Shown piece after piece: positions 7,659 to 15,714 of a DNA stretch of 64,000 nucleotides (positions are counted from its first letter, which is position 1; each line of letters begins with the position of its first letter). This stretch comes from Nocardioides sp. Iso805N (GTDB taxonomy: Bacteria > Actinomycetota > Actinomycetes > Propionibacteriales > Nocardioidaceae). The notes under the pieces are model-generated. The model was not told the origin of the DNA, did not search any database, and saw only the letters and a list, made by a program, of their open reading frames with translations. The position numbers and the translations under genes are program-made. The stretch covers positions 62,001-126,000 of the forward strand of contig NZ_KB822581.1 in assembly GCF_000364605.1 (NCBI RefSeq). The letters are read 5' to 3'.

Positions 7659-9023
7659 TCAGCGCGCGATCGAGGCGAGCTCGGCCCAGGTCCGCTCGGT
7701 GGGGGAGGCCTCGTCCATCCGCTGCTGCAGGAACCGTTCGATGTGCATCATCCGGGCGATCGCCGCGTCCGCCACCGGGTCCGAGCCGCTCACGTAGGCG
7801 CCGATCTCGACCAGCTCCTTCACGCCCCGGTACGCCGCGAGCATCCGGCGCAGCGAGCGCGCGTCCTGCTGCTGCTCGGCCGTGCAGACCGCGGAGGTGA
7901 GCCGGGAGATCGACTCCAGCACGTCGATCGAGGGGAAGTGCCCCGAGGTGGCCAACTCGCGGGAGAGCACCACGTGGCCGTCCAGGATCGAGCGGGCGGT
8001 GTCGCCGATCGGATCCTGCATGTCATCACCCTCGACGAGCACGGTGTAGAGACCGGTGATCGATCCGTCCGGCGAGGTGCCGGCGCGCTCGAGCAGCCGC
8101 GGCATCAGCCCGAACACCGACGGCGGGTAGCCGCGGGTCGCGGGCGGCTCGCCCGCGGAGAGACCGATCTCGCGCTGCGCCATCGCGACACGAGTCAGCG
8201 AGTCCATCATCAGCACGACGTGCTTGCCCGAGTCGCGGAACCACTCCGCGATCCGGGTCGCCACGAACGCCGAGCGCAGTCGCTCGACCGCGGGTGCGTC
8301 CGAGGTGGCCACCACCACGACGGAGCGGGCCAGGCCCTCGGGTCCGAGGTCGTTCTCCAGGAACTCGCGCAGCTCGCGGCCGCGCTCGCCGACCAGCGCG
8401 ATCACCGAGACCTCGGCCTCGGTGCCGCGCGCGATCATCGAGAGCAGCGACGACTTGCCGACACCGGATCCGGCCATGATGCCGATGCGCTGGCCGCGGC
8501 CACAGGGGACGAGCGCGTCCAGCGCCCGTACGCCGAGGCCCAGCGGCTCGGTGATCAACGGTCGCTGTAGTGCGTTGGGCGTCTCCGCGTCCACGCTCAC
8601 CGACTCCAGACCGAGCGTCTCCAGCGGCGGACCGCCGTCGATCGGCCGGCCGAGCCCGTCGAGCACCCGGCCGCGCAGCGCCTCGCCGACCAGGACCCGC
8701 AGCGGGCCGCCGGTGTGCCGGACGTGGTCGCCGATCCGGACGCCGTGCAGGGTGCCGAGCGGCAGGCAGACGGCGCCCTCGGTGCGCAGTGCCACCACCT
8801 CGGCGAGCAGGCTGCGCGCCCCGGACGAAGTCGTGGGCGACCCGCCGGAGAACGCCCCGGTTCGGTCCGGGGTGCGCCGCACCTCGACCAGGTCACCGAC
8901 GGCGACCGGCAGCCCGGTCACGATCAGGTGGAGGCCGGCCAGCTCGACCACGGTGCCGAGCGTGTGCGGCCGGGCGGCGGCCAGGGCCCGCTCGCGCAGC
9001 TCGGGGGAGAGCATCAGCGTCAC
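7659..9023 (-). CDS. fliI: Flagellum-specific ATPase FliI
   Basis: 454 residues from the GTG at 9023, which overlaps the fliH stop as GTGA and has AGGTG upstream; an ATG three codons later is the alternative. F1-beta-like ATPase of the type III flagellar export apparatus. Walker A GSGVGKSS at 185-192, Walker B region VLMMDSLTR, and the conserved GEPPATRGYPPSVF segment. It energises unfolding and export of axial subunits together with FliH. Last gene of the flgB-fliI operon here; fliJ, usual next neighbour, is absent and an unrelated amidotransferase gene lies immediately downstream. Confidence 0.96.
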   Translation of the reverse strand: MTLMLSPELRERALAAARPHTLGTVVELAGLHLIVTGLPVAVGDLVEVRRTPDRTGAFSGGSPTTSSGARSLLAEVVALRTEGAVCLPLGTLHGVRIGDHVRHTGGPLRVLVGEALRGRVLDGLGRPIDGGPPLETLGLESVSVDAETPNALQRPLITEPLGLGVRALDALVPCGRGQRIGIMAGSGVGKSSLLSMIARGTEAEVSVIALVGERGRELREFLENDLGPEGLARSVVVVATSDAPAVERLRSAFVATRIAEWFRDSGKHVVLMMDSLTRVAMAQREIGLSAGEPPATRGYPPSVFGLMPRLLERAGTSPDGSITGLYTVLVEGDDMQDPIGDTARSILDGHVVLSRELATSGHFPSIDVLESISRLTSAVCTAEQQQDARSLRRMLAAYRGVKELVEIGAYVSGSDPVADAAIARMMHIERFLQQRMDEASPTERTWAELASIAR

Positions 9024-9838
9024 GCCAGCACCTGGCGGACCCGCTTGATCGCCTCGGAGATGCGCAGGTCTGCGACGGAGCCGTCGCACTCGACGAGCGC
9101 GTCGGCCCGGCCGAGGGTGGGGTCGGCGACGACTGTCAGTCCGGCCCCGCCCAGCGCGGCGACGGCATCGGAGGTGGTCGTGGCGGGGTGCAGCCGAACC
9201 ACCGCGACACCGTCGTTGGGCAACACCTGGAGCACACGGCGGACCACGTCGGCGTCGTCGGCCACGGCGATCTCGCGCTCGACCAGCGTGGAGGTGAGCT
9301 CCCAGGCGAGCGTCGTCGCCTGCTCCTCGACCCGCTCGGAGAGCCGGCCGAGCAGAGCGCGTACGTCGTCGGCAGCCTTGGTCAGCGCCGCGATCGCTGC
9401 AGCGTGCTCCTCGGCACGGCGCGCCTCTGCCTCGGTGGCGCGCGCGGCGGCCTCGAGGGCCGCCAGCTCAGCCTGCTCGGCGGCCGCGGCATGGGCGGCG
9501 CGACTGCCCTGCGCCCAGCCGACCGAGTAGCCCTGGGCCTGCGCGTGCGCGCGGGCCTCGGCGGCGACCTGGCCCAGCAGCGACTCAGTCACCTGGTCAC
9601 CGTGGCTGGTCCACTCGCCGGAGCGCAGCTCCGGCGTGGGCAGCAGGCTGAGGTCGCCCACCTCGTGCCGCGAGAGCACGGCACCTTGGTGGGTGGCACC
9701 GAGCGCCGTGCCCGCGACGTACGCGAGCGAACGGAGCTCGGTCGCCTCCGGTCCTCGGGCTGACGCACCCTCGACAGCCCACGCCTCGCCCGAGGGGACT
9801 CGCGCGAGGCCGGCCTCAGACGACGAACTCATCTTCAT
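9020..9838 (-). CDS. fliH: Flagellar assembly protein FliH
   Basis: 272 residues from the ATG at 9838, overlapping the end of fliG by about 20 bases (a second ATG at 9832 is equally possible). It has an Ala/Glu-rich coiled-coil middle (about residues 75-150) and a conserved C-terminal domain with LTSTLVEREI and ADPTLGRADALVE, typical of FliH/YscL stators. It binds FliI and regulates its ATPase at the export gate. Position between fliG and fliI supports the call. Confidence 0.85.
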   Translation of the reverse strand: MKMSSSSEAGLARVPSGEAWAVEGASARGPEATELRSLAYVAGTALGATHQGAVLSRHEVGDLSLLPTPELRSGEWTSHGDQVTESLLGQVAAEARAHAQAQGYSVGWAQGSRAAHAAAAEQAELAALEAAARATEAEARRAEEHAAAIAALTKAADDVRALLGRLSERVEEQATTLAWELTSTLVEREIAVADDADVVRRVLQVLPNDGVAVVRLHPATTTSDAVAALGGAGLTVVADPTLGRADALVECDGSVADLRISEAIKRVRQVLA

Positions 9839-10850
9839 TCCCGCGCCGGACCATGATCTGGCCCTGCTCCTCGAGCTGGCGGATGGTGCGGATGACCGAC
9901 TGCTGGGCCTCCTCGACCTGAGCCAGGCGGACGGCGCCGAGCATCTCGACCTCCTCGATGAGGTTCTCCGCGGCACGCGCCGAGAGGTTCGAGGTGATCT
10001 TGTTGCGGACCGCCTCGGAGACGCCCTTGAGGGCGAGGGCGAGGTCGCCCGCGTCGACCTGGCGCAGCACCTGCTGCACGGACCGGTCGTCGAGGCCGAT
10101 GATGTCCTCGAACATGAACATCCGGCTCTTGACCTCGTCGGCCAGCTCCGGGTCGAGACCCTCGAGGCCCTCGACGATCTGACGCTCGGTCGGACGGTCG
10201 GAGCGGTTGATCACGTTGACCAGTGAGTCCACGCCGCCGACGCGCGACATCTCGGCCGGCTGCAGCATCGAGGAGAGCTTGCGCTCCAGGATCGACTCGA
10301 CCGTGCGGATGATGTCCGGGTTGGTGCGGTCCATCACCGCGATCCGGTGCGCGACGATCGCCTGCTGGTAGGACGGCAGTCCCGAGAGCAGCAGCGAAGC
10401 CTTGTCCGGCGTCATGTGCGCCAGCACCAGGGCGATCACCTGCGGATGCTCGTCGGCGATGAAGCCGCGCAGCTGGGCCGGGTCGGCACGGTGCAGGAAC
10501 TGGAAGGGCATCTGGACAGCTGCGGCGTGCAGCCGCTCCATGATCTCCTTGGCCCGGTCAGCACCCAGCGACTTCTCCAGCAGCGACTGGGCGAAGGCGA
10601 AGCCACCCTGGCTGATGTGCGCGTGCGCCGTGGCCAGGTCGCGGAACTCGGTCAGCACCTGCTCGGTCTCGGTCGACGAGATCCGGTCCAGCCGGGCGAT
10701 CTCGGCCGAGATCATCTCGACCTCGCCGTCGGTGAGGTGCTCCATCACCTGGGCGGCGCGCTCCTTGCCGAGCTGGATCAGCACGATCGCGGCCTTGCGT
10801 ACGCCGATCTGTCCGAGCGCGCCCGGAGTCGGCATCATCATCGAGGTCAT
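9816..10850 (-). CDS. fliG: Flagellar motor switch protein FliG
   Basis: 344 residues from the ATG at 10850 (MTSMMMPTPG). Signatures: GVRKAAIVLIQLGKERAAQVM near the N-terminus, the middle-domain segment DEHPQVIALVLAHM with an EHPQ motif, and a C-terminal domain ending in an acidic NEDEFVV. FliG joins the MS ring to the rotor and takes torque from MotA. The start codon sits in sequence resembling the repeats in the preceding intergenic region (GAGTAGGTCGATGA), so its ribosome binding region may derive from a repeat copy. Confidence 0.95.
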   Translation of the reverse strand: MTSMMMPTPGALGQIGVRKAAIVLIQLGKERAAQVMEHLTDGEVEMISAEIARLDRISSTETEQVLTEFRDLATAHAHISQGGFAFAQSLLEKSLGADRAKEIMERLHAAAVQMPFQFLHRADPAQLRGFIADEHPQVIALVLAHMTPDKASLLLSGLPSYQQAIVAHRIAVMDRTNPDIIRTVESILERKLSSMLQPAEMSRVGGVDSLVNVINRSDRPTERQIVEGLEGLDPELADEVKSRMFMFEDIIGLDDRSVQQVLRQVDAGDLALALKGVSEAVRNKITSNLSARAAENLIEEVEMLGAVRLAQVEEAQQSVIRTIRQLEEQGQIMVRRGNEDEFVV

Positions 10851-10955
10851 CGACCTACTCGCTTCGCTCCGTGCGCCGATGACACACACGCGGGACTGCG
10901 CTGGATTGTTCGCTCGCTACGCTCGCTCATCGGCCTACTCGCTCGCTACGGTCGC
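10851..10955. repeat. Degenerate GCGAGCGTAGCGAGC-type repeats between fliF and fliG
   Basis: Read on the minus strand, units of the form CCGATGAGCGASCGTAGC followed by GAGCGAGTAGG recur about two and a half times between the fliF stop and the fliG start. The fliF stop (CGATGA) and the fliG start (GTCGATGA) both fall in repeat-like sequence. No gene. Confidence 0.65.
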
Positions 10956-12563
10956 TCATCGGGGTCGCTCCACCAGCCAGCCGCGCAGCAGCGTGGCGAC
11001 GTCCTCAGGCTGCTGGTCCACGAGCTCGTTGAGCTCCTGGCGCAGGTTCTCGGCCTCGCTCTCCTCGGCCGCCTCCAGGGCGGCGAGGGCCGGGTTGGAG
11101 ACGGCCTCCAGGGCAGCCGCCCTGGCCTCCGCGTCCGCCCGGAGCTGCTCGACGACGTACGACGTGGCGTCCTCGCGGGCCTTGGTGCGGCGACGTGCCC
11201 GCAGCCAGGCCAGCAGGATGATCAGGGCCACGATGGCGCCGAGGCCGAGGTCGCGGATCAGCTTCATCCGCTTGGCGTGGTCGGCCGCTGCCTGAGCGGT
11301 GGCCAGCTCCTTGGCGGCAGCCTGGGCGGCCGTCTTGTTGAACGGCATCGTGGTCACGTCGATGGTGTCGCCGCGGGCCGCGTTGATGCCGAGCGAGGAG
11401 GCGATGAGCTGCTTGACCTGCGCCGGCGAGATCGCCCCGATCGCGGCCGAGTCGATCACCGCGCCGATGTGGATGTTCTGCACCGCGCCCGGAGCCGTCA
11501 CGGTGTGCTGGCGGGTCTGGTCGACGCCGTTGTCCGAGGTGACGTTGTTCTTGGTGTACGTCGAGTTGCCGCTACCGCCGGTCGTGGTGGAGTCCATCTG
11601 ACCGTCGGGCCCGACGACGCCACCGACAGCACTCGCACCACTGGCCGGACCCTGGTACTTCTCCGTCGACTTCGTGTCCGACAGCGAGGGGACCGTGGTC
11701 GCCTTGCCGTAGGTCAGGGTGTCGGTCGTCTTCTGGTCGAAGTTGAGGTTCGCGGTCACGTTGGCGGTGGCGTTGCCCGCGCCGACGACCTTGTCGAGGA
11801 CCTGCTGGACCTCGGTCTTCATGTCGTTCTCGAAGTCCTCGGTCTGCTGCGACTGGGTGCTGGCGGCGCTGGTGCCGTCGGCGTTGGCCGGCGCACTGAG
11901 CACGTTGCCGTTCTGGTCCGTGACCGTGACGTCGCCCGGGTCCAGGCCGTCGATGCTGGAGGCGACCAGGTGGACGACCGCCTGGACCTGCTGGGCACTC
12001 AGCGTGGTGCCGGTGTCCAGCTGCAGCAGCACGGCCGCGGTGGTCGGGTCCTGCTCGTCGGAGAAGACCTGCTTCTCCGGGATCGCGAGGTGCACGACGG
12101 CGGTCTGCACGCCGGTCATCGCCTCGAGGGTCTTGTCGAGCTCGCCCTCCATCGCGCGCTTGAAATTCGTCTGCTCCTGGAAGTCGCTGGTCGACAGGCT
12201 CTGGTTGTCCAGCAGCGTGTAGCCACCGTCCTCGGCGCTGTTGCCGGCCGGCAGGTTCTTGCCCGAGAGTGAGATGCGGGTGGAGTAGACGGCGTTCTGC
12301 GGCACCTCGATGGTGGAGCCGTTGGCGGCCAGCTTGTACTTGATGCCCTCCTTGTTGAGCTCGTCGATCACCGAGGAGGCGTCCGAGCTCTGGAGGTTGG
12401 TGTACAGCGGCGCGTACGTCGGCGCCGACACCCACCGGAAGACGAGGAAGGCAGCCAGCAGCAGCGCGCCGGTGCCGACGATCGCCACCGCCTTCTGGCC
12501 GTTGCTGAACTCACTGAACGCCCGTCGGTAGCGCGTCAGCAGATGCGTCAGGTTCTCTCTCAC
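10956..12563 (-). CDS. fliF: Flagellar MS-ring protein FliF
   Basis: 535 residues, GTG start at 12563, 9 bases after the fliE stop with GAGG upstream. Two membrane segments: one near residues 26-44 and one near the C-terminus (GLGAIVALIILLAWL). Between them lie the YscJ/FliF ring-building domain (YAPLYTNLQSSDASSVI, then the VQTAVVHLAIPE segment) and a Ser/Gly/Thr-rich insert. FliF multimers form the inner-membrane ring on which the switch and export gate assemble. Operon position between fliE and fliG is canonical. Confidence 0.96.
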   Translation of the reverse strand: MRENLTHLLTRYRRAFSEFSNGQKAVAIVGTGALLLAAFLVFRWVSAPTYAPLYTNLQSSDASSVIDELNKEGIKYKLAANGSTIEVPQNAVYSTRISLSGKNLPAGNSAEDGGYTLLDNQSLSTSDFQEQTNFKRAMEGELDKTLEAMTGVQTAVVHLAIPEKQVFSDEQDPTTAAVLLQLDTGTTLSAQQVQAVVHLVASSIDGLDPGDVTVTDQNGNVLSAPANADGTSAASTQSQQTEDFENDMKTEVQQVLDKVVGAGNATANVTANLNFDQKTTDTLTYGKATTVPSLSDTKSTEKYQGPASGASAVGGVVGPDGQMDSTTTGGSGNSTYTKNNVTSDNGVDQTRQHTVTAPGAVQNIHIGAVIDSAAIGAISPAQVKQLIASSLGINAARGDTIDVTTMPFNKTAAQAAAKELATAQAAADHAKRMKLIRDLGLGAIVALIILLAWLRARRRTKAREDATSYVVEQLRADAEARAAALEAVSNPALAALEAAEESEAENLRQELNELVDQQPEDVATLLRGWLVERPR

Positions 12564-12572
12564 CGCTCAGCC

Positions 12573-12980
12573 TCAGAGCTGCATGTTCATGATCGAGTTG
12601 AACGCCTGGAGGCCGGTGTTGCGCAGCGAGACCGCGAGCTGGGTCGCGGTCGAGGCCTCGGCGGCTGCGATCGTGTAGTCGTGGATGGCCGTCGAGTCGC
12701 CCGTCGCCGCCTGCACCGACAGGTTGTCGCTGGTGTTCTGCAGGCCCTGCAGCCGGTCGATCCCGTCGGAGAGCAGGTTGCCGAACTCCACGCCGTTCGC
12801 GCTCTGGGCGCCGGTGGCTGCGGTGGTGTCGGTCGCGCCGGAGACGGCGCCGGCCGCGGCGCTGCTCGCCGTACCGGTGAGGTCGCCGGTGGCGCCCGTC
12901 AGGTCGGTGGCGCCCGTGCTGGGCATGGCCGGCATCGCCGGAAGGGCGGAGCCGATCGCTTCGATTCCCGAGACGCTCAT
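12573..12980 (-). CDS. fliE: Flagellar hook-basal body protein FliE
   Basis: 135 residues; joins the MS ring to the rod and is itself exported. The conserved C-terminal half ([17 protein letters not shown] to [18 protein letters not shown]) matches FliE; the N-terminal ~60 residues are a low-complexity Ala/Thr/Gly stretch, longer than in typical ~100-residue FliE. It lies 4 bases after the flgC stop. Confidence 0.92.
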   Translation of the reverse strand: MSVSGIEAIGSALPAMPAMPSTGATDLTGATGDLTGTASSAAAGAVSGATDTTAATGAQSANGVEFGNLLSDGIDRLQGLQNTSDNLSVQAATGDSTAIHDYTIAAAEASTATQLAVSLRNTGLQAFNSIMNMQL

Positions 12981-12984
12981 GAGA

Positions 12985-13380
12985 TCACTTCTGTCCGATC
13001 GAGAGGGCGGCGGTGTAGATGTCCTGGGCGGACTTGGTGACCTGCACCGAAGCCTCGTAGCCGCGCTGGGCCATGATCAGCTGGCCCATCTCGCTGGACA
13101 TGTCGATGTCGGGGGCGCGCACGTAGCCGTTGGCGTCGGCGAGCGGGCTGTCGGGCATGGAGACCTCGCGACCCTGAGGGTCGCCCTCGGCGACGCTGGC
13201 GACACGTACGCCGCCGGACGGGTCCGACTGGAAGATCGGGTACTGCGCCTGGAACGCGTTGCCGCTGGTCGGCTCGTAGGTGTTCACGTTCGCGATGTTG
13301 TTGCCGACGGCGTCCATCCAGGTCTGGTGGGCACCCATGGCCTCGTCGGAGATCCGCAAGAGGTTAAAAGCGCCACTCAT
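12985..13380 (-). CDS. flgC: Flagellar basal-body rod protein FlgC
   Basis: 131 residues from the ATG at 13380, which overlaps the flgB stop as TGATG. Proximal rod subunit. N-terminal rod motif [14 protein letters not shown] and C-terminal [20 protein letters not shown] are the typical paired axial-protein signatures. The open frame extends upstream through flgB but that part is only overlap. Confidence 0.94.
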   Translation of the reverse strand: MSGAFNLLRISDEAMGAHQTWMDAVGNNIANVNTYEPTSGNAFQAQYPIFQSDPSGGVRVASVAEGDPQGREVSMPDSPLADANGYVRAPDIDMSSEMGQLIMAQRGYEASVQVTKSAQDIYTAALSIGQK

Positions 13381-13745
13381 CACATCGCCGCCGCACTCTG
13401 CATCAGCTGGTAGTGGTTGCTGATCGCCTGGCCGAGCACCTGGTACTGGTACTGGGTCTGGATCATCGCCACCTCCTCCTTGCGGAGGTCGACGTTGTTG
13501 TTGTTGGCACCCACGGGCGTGTCGGTCGGCGTCGTCGCGACGTCGATCGAGGGCATCGTGTTGTCCGTCACCTGGCCAGAGTCGATGGCCTCGCGCAGCG
13601 AGGTCTCGAAGTCGATACTCGACGCCCGGAAGTTCGGGGTGTCGACGTTCGCGATGTTGTTGGCCGTGACGTTCTGGCGCATCGTGAGGCCGTTGAGCGC
13701 GGTGTGAAGCGCCTCGCTGACAGCATCGGATACGGCGAAGGACAC
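13380..13745 (-). CDS. flgB: Flagellar basal-body rod protein FlgB
   Basis: 121 residues, GTG start at 13745 with GGAGG 5 bases upstream. Proximal rod subunit; NVTANNIANVDTPNFRAS is the N-terminal rod signature and the C-terminus is the usual helix. First gene of the seven-gene operon flgB-flgC-fliE-fliF-fliG-fliH-fliI; its upstream region holds a large hairpin and TGCCA/TGGCA inverted repeats. Confidence 0.94.
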   Translation of the reverse strand: MSFAVSDAVSEALHTALNGLTMRQNVTANNIANVDTPNFRASSIDFETSLREAIDSGQVTDNTMPSIDVATTPTDTPVGANNNNVDLRKEEVAMIQTQYQYQVLGQAISNHYQLMQSAAAM

Positions 13746-13858
13746 TGGAGCCTCCAGTCGGGGGAGTACTGCAGGAAACGATGCCGATCCGTCGGCAGGG
13801 GCTGAGCTGTCCTTGCTCGCCTAGTCCTTCGGCTGTCCCGGAGGGGACCTGAGCCTCA

Positions 13859-13883
13859 TGGCATGAAATGCCAGAAACTGGCA
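13859..13883. promoter_or_regulatory. Overlapping inverted repeats upstream of flgB
   Basis: Two perfect, overlapping inverted repeats share a half-site: TGGCAT-GAA-ATGCCA (13859-13873) and TGCCAG-AAA-CTGGCA (13869-13883). They lie 114-138 bases upstream of flgB. Could be an operator array for a flagellar regulator; the second repeat also supplies one arm of the large hairpin at 13876-13930. Confidence 0.5.
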
Positions 13884-13930
13884 ACGGAGCGCCCCGACCC
13901 GATGGTCGGAGAGGCGCTTCGCTGCCAGTT
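13876..13930 (-). terminator. Large nested hairpin after the CheX-like gene, before flgB
   Basis: AACTGGCA and AGCGCC, then CCGACC, pair in order with GGTCGG, GGCGCT and TGCCAGTT around a CGAT loop, with short internal mismatches. It starts 24 bases after the stop of the minus-strand CheX-like gene, so it is a likely terminator separating the che and flg operons. Confidence 0.65.
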
Positions 13931-13953
13931 CCTGGAGCTGCGAGGGGGTGGCG

Positions 13954-14436
13954 TCAGGCCACGAGCACCACCGAGACGTGGCCGGCGCCGTACCCGGCGA
14001 TGTCGATGTGGAAGTCCTCGCGGCGGCCGAGGGTGAGCGCCATCGACCACACCTGCGGCGGCAGCGGCTGACCGGCGGCGTGCACCTCGTGCAGTCGCAG
14101 GTGGTCGGCACCGGGCGCGTTGAACATCGACGCGGCGATGTTGAGCACCTCGAAGAGGTTCTCCTTGAGCACCTCGGTCAGCACGCCCTCCTCGATCGCG
14201 GTCTCAGCACCGGCGACGGGCACCAGACCGAGCGCTGCGCCGGCGTACGCCGACAGGTCGAGGTCGCAGATCATCAACGCGCTGATCCGCAGGTAGTCGT
14301 CGACGTAGGTCGCGATGGTCGTCGGCGTCTTCGGTCCCGGCGCCTGGGGAGCGGCCGGGGTGAGCGTGATCTCGCGGTCGAGGAGGTCACCGAAGAGGTC
14401 GCGGATCTGCTTGGGGAGAGGCAGATGGGTGGGCAT
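13954..14436 (-). CDS. CheX/CheC-like chemotaxis phosphatase (divergent)
   Basis: 160 residues. The central helix contains E96-V-L-N99 (KENLFEVLNIAASMF), the ExxN catalytic pattern of the CheC/CheX/FliY phosphatase family, followed by a Pro-rich turn about two dozen residues later. The C-terminus is a beta-rich hydrophobic segment. It would dephosphorylate CheY-P. Its start overlaps the cheY stop as TGATG, and a clearer cheX is two genes upstream, so the operon has two members of this family. Family assignment rests on motif and context. Confidence 0.55.
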   Translation of the reverse strand: MPTHLPLPKQIRDLFGDLLDREITLTPAAPQAPGPKTPTTIATYVDDYLRISALMICDLDLSAYAGAALGLVPVAGAETAIEEGVLTEVLKENLFEVLNIAASMFNAPGADHLRLHEVHAAGQPLPPQVWSMALTLGRREDFHIDIAGYGAGHVSVVLVA

Positions 14437-14798
14437 CAGAGGAGGCCACCCAGGTGCTCCTGGAACGTCTCGGCCGTGAACGGCTTCGCGATCAGGAACA
14501 GCGCGCCGGCCGAGGCCGCACGGGCCCGCATCTCCTCCGAGCCCTCGGAGGTGACGAAGCCGAACGGCGTCTGGTTGCCGCTACCGCGCAGCGCACTGAG
14601 GCAGTCGATGCCGTTCATCTCCGGCATGTTCCAGTCCGAGAGGATCAGGTCCGGCGACTCGGCCAGCGCCTTCTCCAGGCAGACGCGGCCGTTCTCGGCC
14701 TCGATGACGTCATGACCTGAGTAACCCGCCTGACGGAGGGTGCGCACCACGATCTGGCGCATGACCTTGCTGTCGTCGGCAACGAGAATCTTCGACAT
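14436..14798 (-). CDS. cheY: CheY-type single-domain response regulator
   Basis: 120 residues from the ATG at 14798. Phosphoacceptor D55 in SDWNMP, acidic pair D8-D9, T83 and K105 (AKPF) complete the receiver site. No output domain, so it acts by binding, most likely the motor switch. Co-transcribed with cheX upstream and the CheX-like gene downstream. Confidence 0.9.
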   Translation of the reverse strand: MSKILVADDSKVMRQIVVRTLRQAGYSGHDVIEAENGRVCLEKALAESPDLILSDWNMPEMNGIDCLSALRGSGNQTPFGFVTSEGSEEMRARAASAGALFLIAKPFTAETFQEHLGGLL

Positions 14799-14824
14799 GG
14801 GGAGAGACCTTCTAGCTGAGTTCG

Positions 14825-15313
14825 TCAGGACTGAGGTGCGTGCACGCTGATGCGTACGGGTTCGCCGTTCCACATGGCGTCGAACCGCGCCACCTCCGCC
14901 AGCTCGCTGCTGTGGGCGGCGCGACCGGCGGCGACGACCGGGAGGGTGAGCGCGGAGGGTCCGGGCATGAGGCTCTTGATGTTGCCGCCGATCATGTTGA
15001 CCAGCTCGCCGACGGCGTCGGCCACCTCGGCGTCGTCGAGGGGCTCGTCCTCCATCGCCAGCATGAGGCGGGTCAGCGACTGGGCGACCGAGGAGGAGAG
15101 CTCGACGGTGACGGTGCCCGTCCAGCCACCGTGCACGCTGACCGCCGCGGACCAGACGTGCTCGGCCGGGAAGGCCGGAGTGCCCTCCTCGGCGGCATCC
15201 GCGTAGCGCGGCAGCAGCGGCTCCTCGTCCCCGAGGAAGCTGCTCCAGACCTGCTCGACGATCGCGTGTACGTCGGCCAGCTCGGGGCCGCTGGGCTGGG
15301 TGGTGACGGTCAT
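14825..15313 (-). CDS. cheX: Chemotaxis phosphatase CheX
   Basis: 162 residues from the ATG at 15313, overlapping the preceding cheY as ATGA. E103-L-V-N106 in AVGELVNMIGGNIKSLMPG is the catalytic ExxN motif of CheX, followed by the conserved ALTLP turn. It removes phosphate from CheY-P to end signalling. Lies between two cheY genes in the cheR operon. Confidence 0.86.
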   Translation of the reverse strand: MTVTTQPSGPELADVHAIVEQVWSSFLGDEEPLLPRYADAAEEGTPAFPAEHVWSAAVSVHGGWTGTVTVELSSSVAQSLTRLMLAMEDEPLDDAEVADAVGELVNMIGGNIKSLMPGPSALTLPVVAAGRAAHSSELAEVARFDAMWNGEPVRISVHAPQS

Positions 15314-15714
15314 GCGAGGACTCCCTTGCTGACAAGACCGAGCAGCTCGAGCTTCTCCACGATGGCGTCGGGCGTGAACGGCTTGATCACGTATTCGTGT
15401 GCTCCGGCGGCGAGCGCCTTGACGATCTGGCCCTGCTCGGACTCCGTGGTGACCATCATCAGCGTGATGTTGCGCCACTCGGGTCGCTTGCGGACCTCGG
15501 TGATGAACGTGTAGCCGTCCATCACCGGCATGTTCCAGTCGATCAGGCAGAGGTCGGGCATGAAGCCGGCCTCCATCTGGTCGAGCGCCTCCTGGCCGTG
15601 GGCGGCCTCGGCGGTCTCGAAGGACAACCCCGAGACGATGCGTCGCAAGATGCTGCGCATCGCCTTCGAGTCGTCGATGATCATGGCGCGCTGAGTCATC
15701 GGGCTCTCGGTCAT
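15310..15714 (-). CDS. cheY: CheY-type single-domain response regulator (second copy)
   Basis: 134 residues from the ATG at 15714, overlapping the cheR stop as ATGA. Phosphoacceptor D59 in LIDWNMP, acidic pair D14-D15, T89/T90 and K111 (IKPF). It differs clearly from the 14436-14798 copy, so the two may have separate targets, for example motor switch and phosphate sink; that split is inference. Confidence 0.9.
   Translation of the reverse strand: MTESPMTQRAMIIDDSKAMRSILRRIVSGLSFETAEAAHGQEALDQMEAGFMPDLCLIDWNMPVMDGYTFITEVRKRPEWRNITLMMVTTESEQGQIVKALAAGAHEYVIKPFTPDAIVEKLELLGLVSKGVLA

Noticed and set aside
5949..8570. Plus-strand open frame of over 870 codons opposite the reductase, amidotransferase and fliI
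   Set aside because: Spans three real minus-strand genes, no start signal and no recognisable domain.
10347..12272. Plus-strand open frame of about 640 codons opposite fliG and fliF
   Set aside because: Antisense to two unambiguous flagellar genes and composed of biased residues.
13746..13850. Sigma-28 promoter for flgB
   Set aside because: The nearest match (CAAG-N15-GCCGACGG) departs from the consensus in both boxes, and flgB is usually an early, FliA-independent gene.
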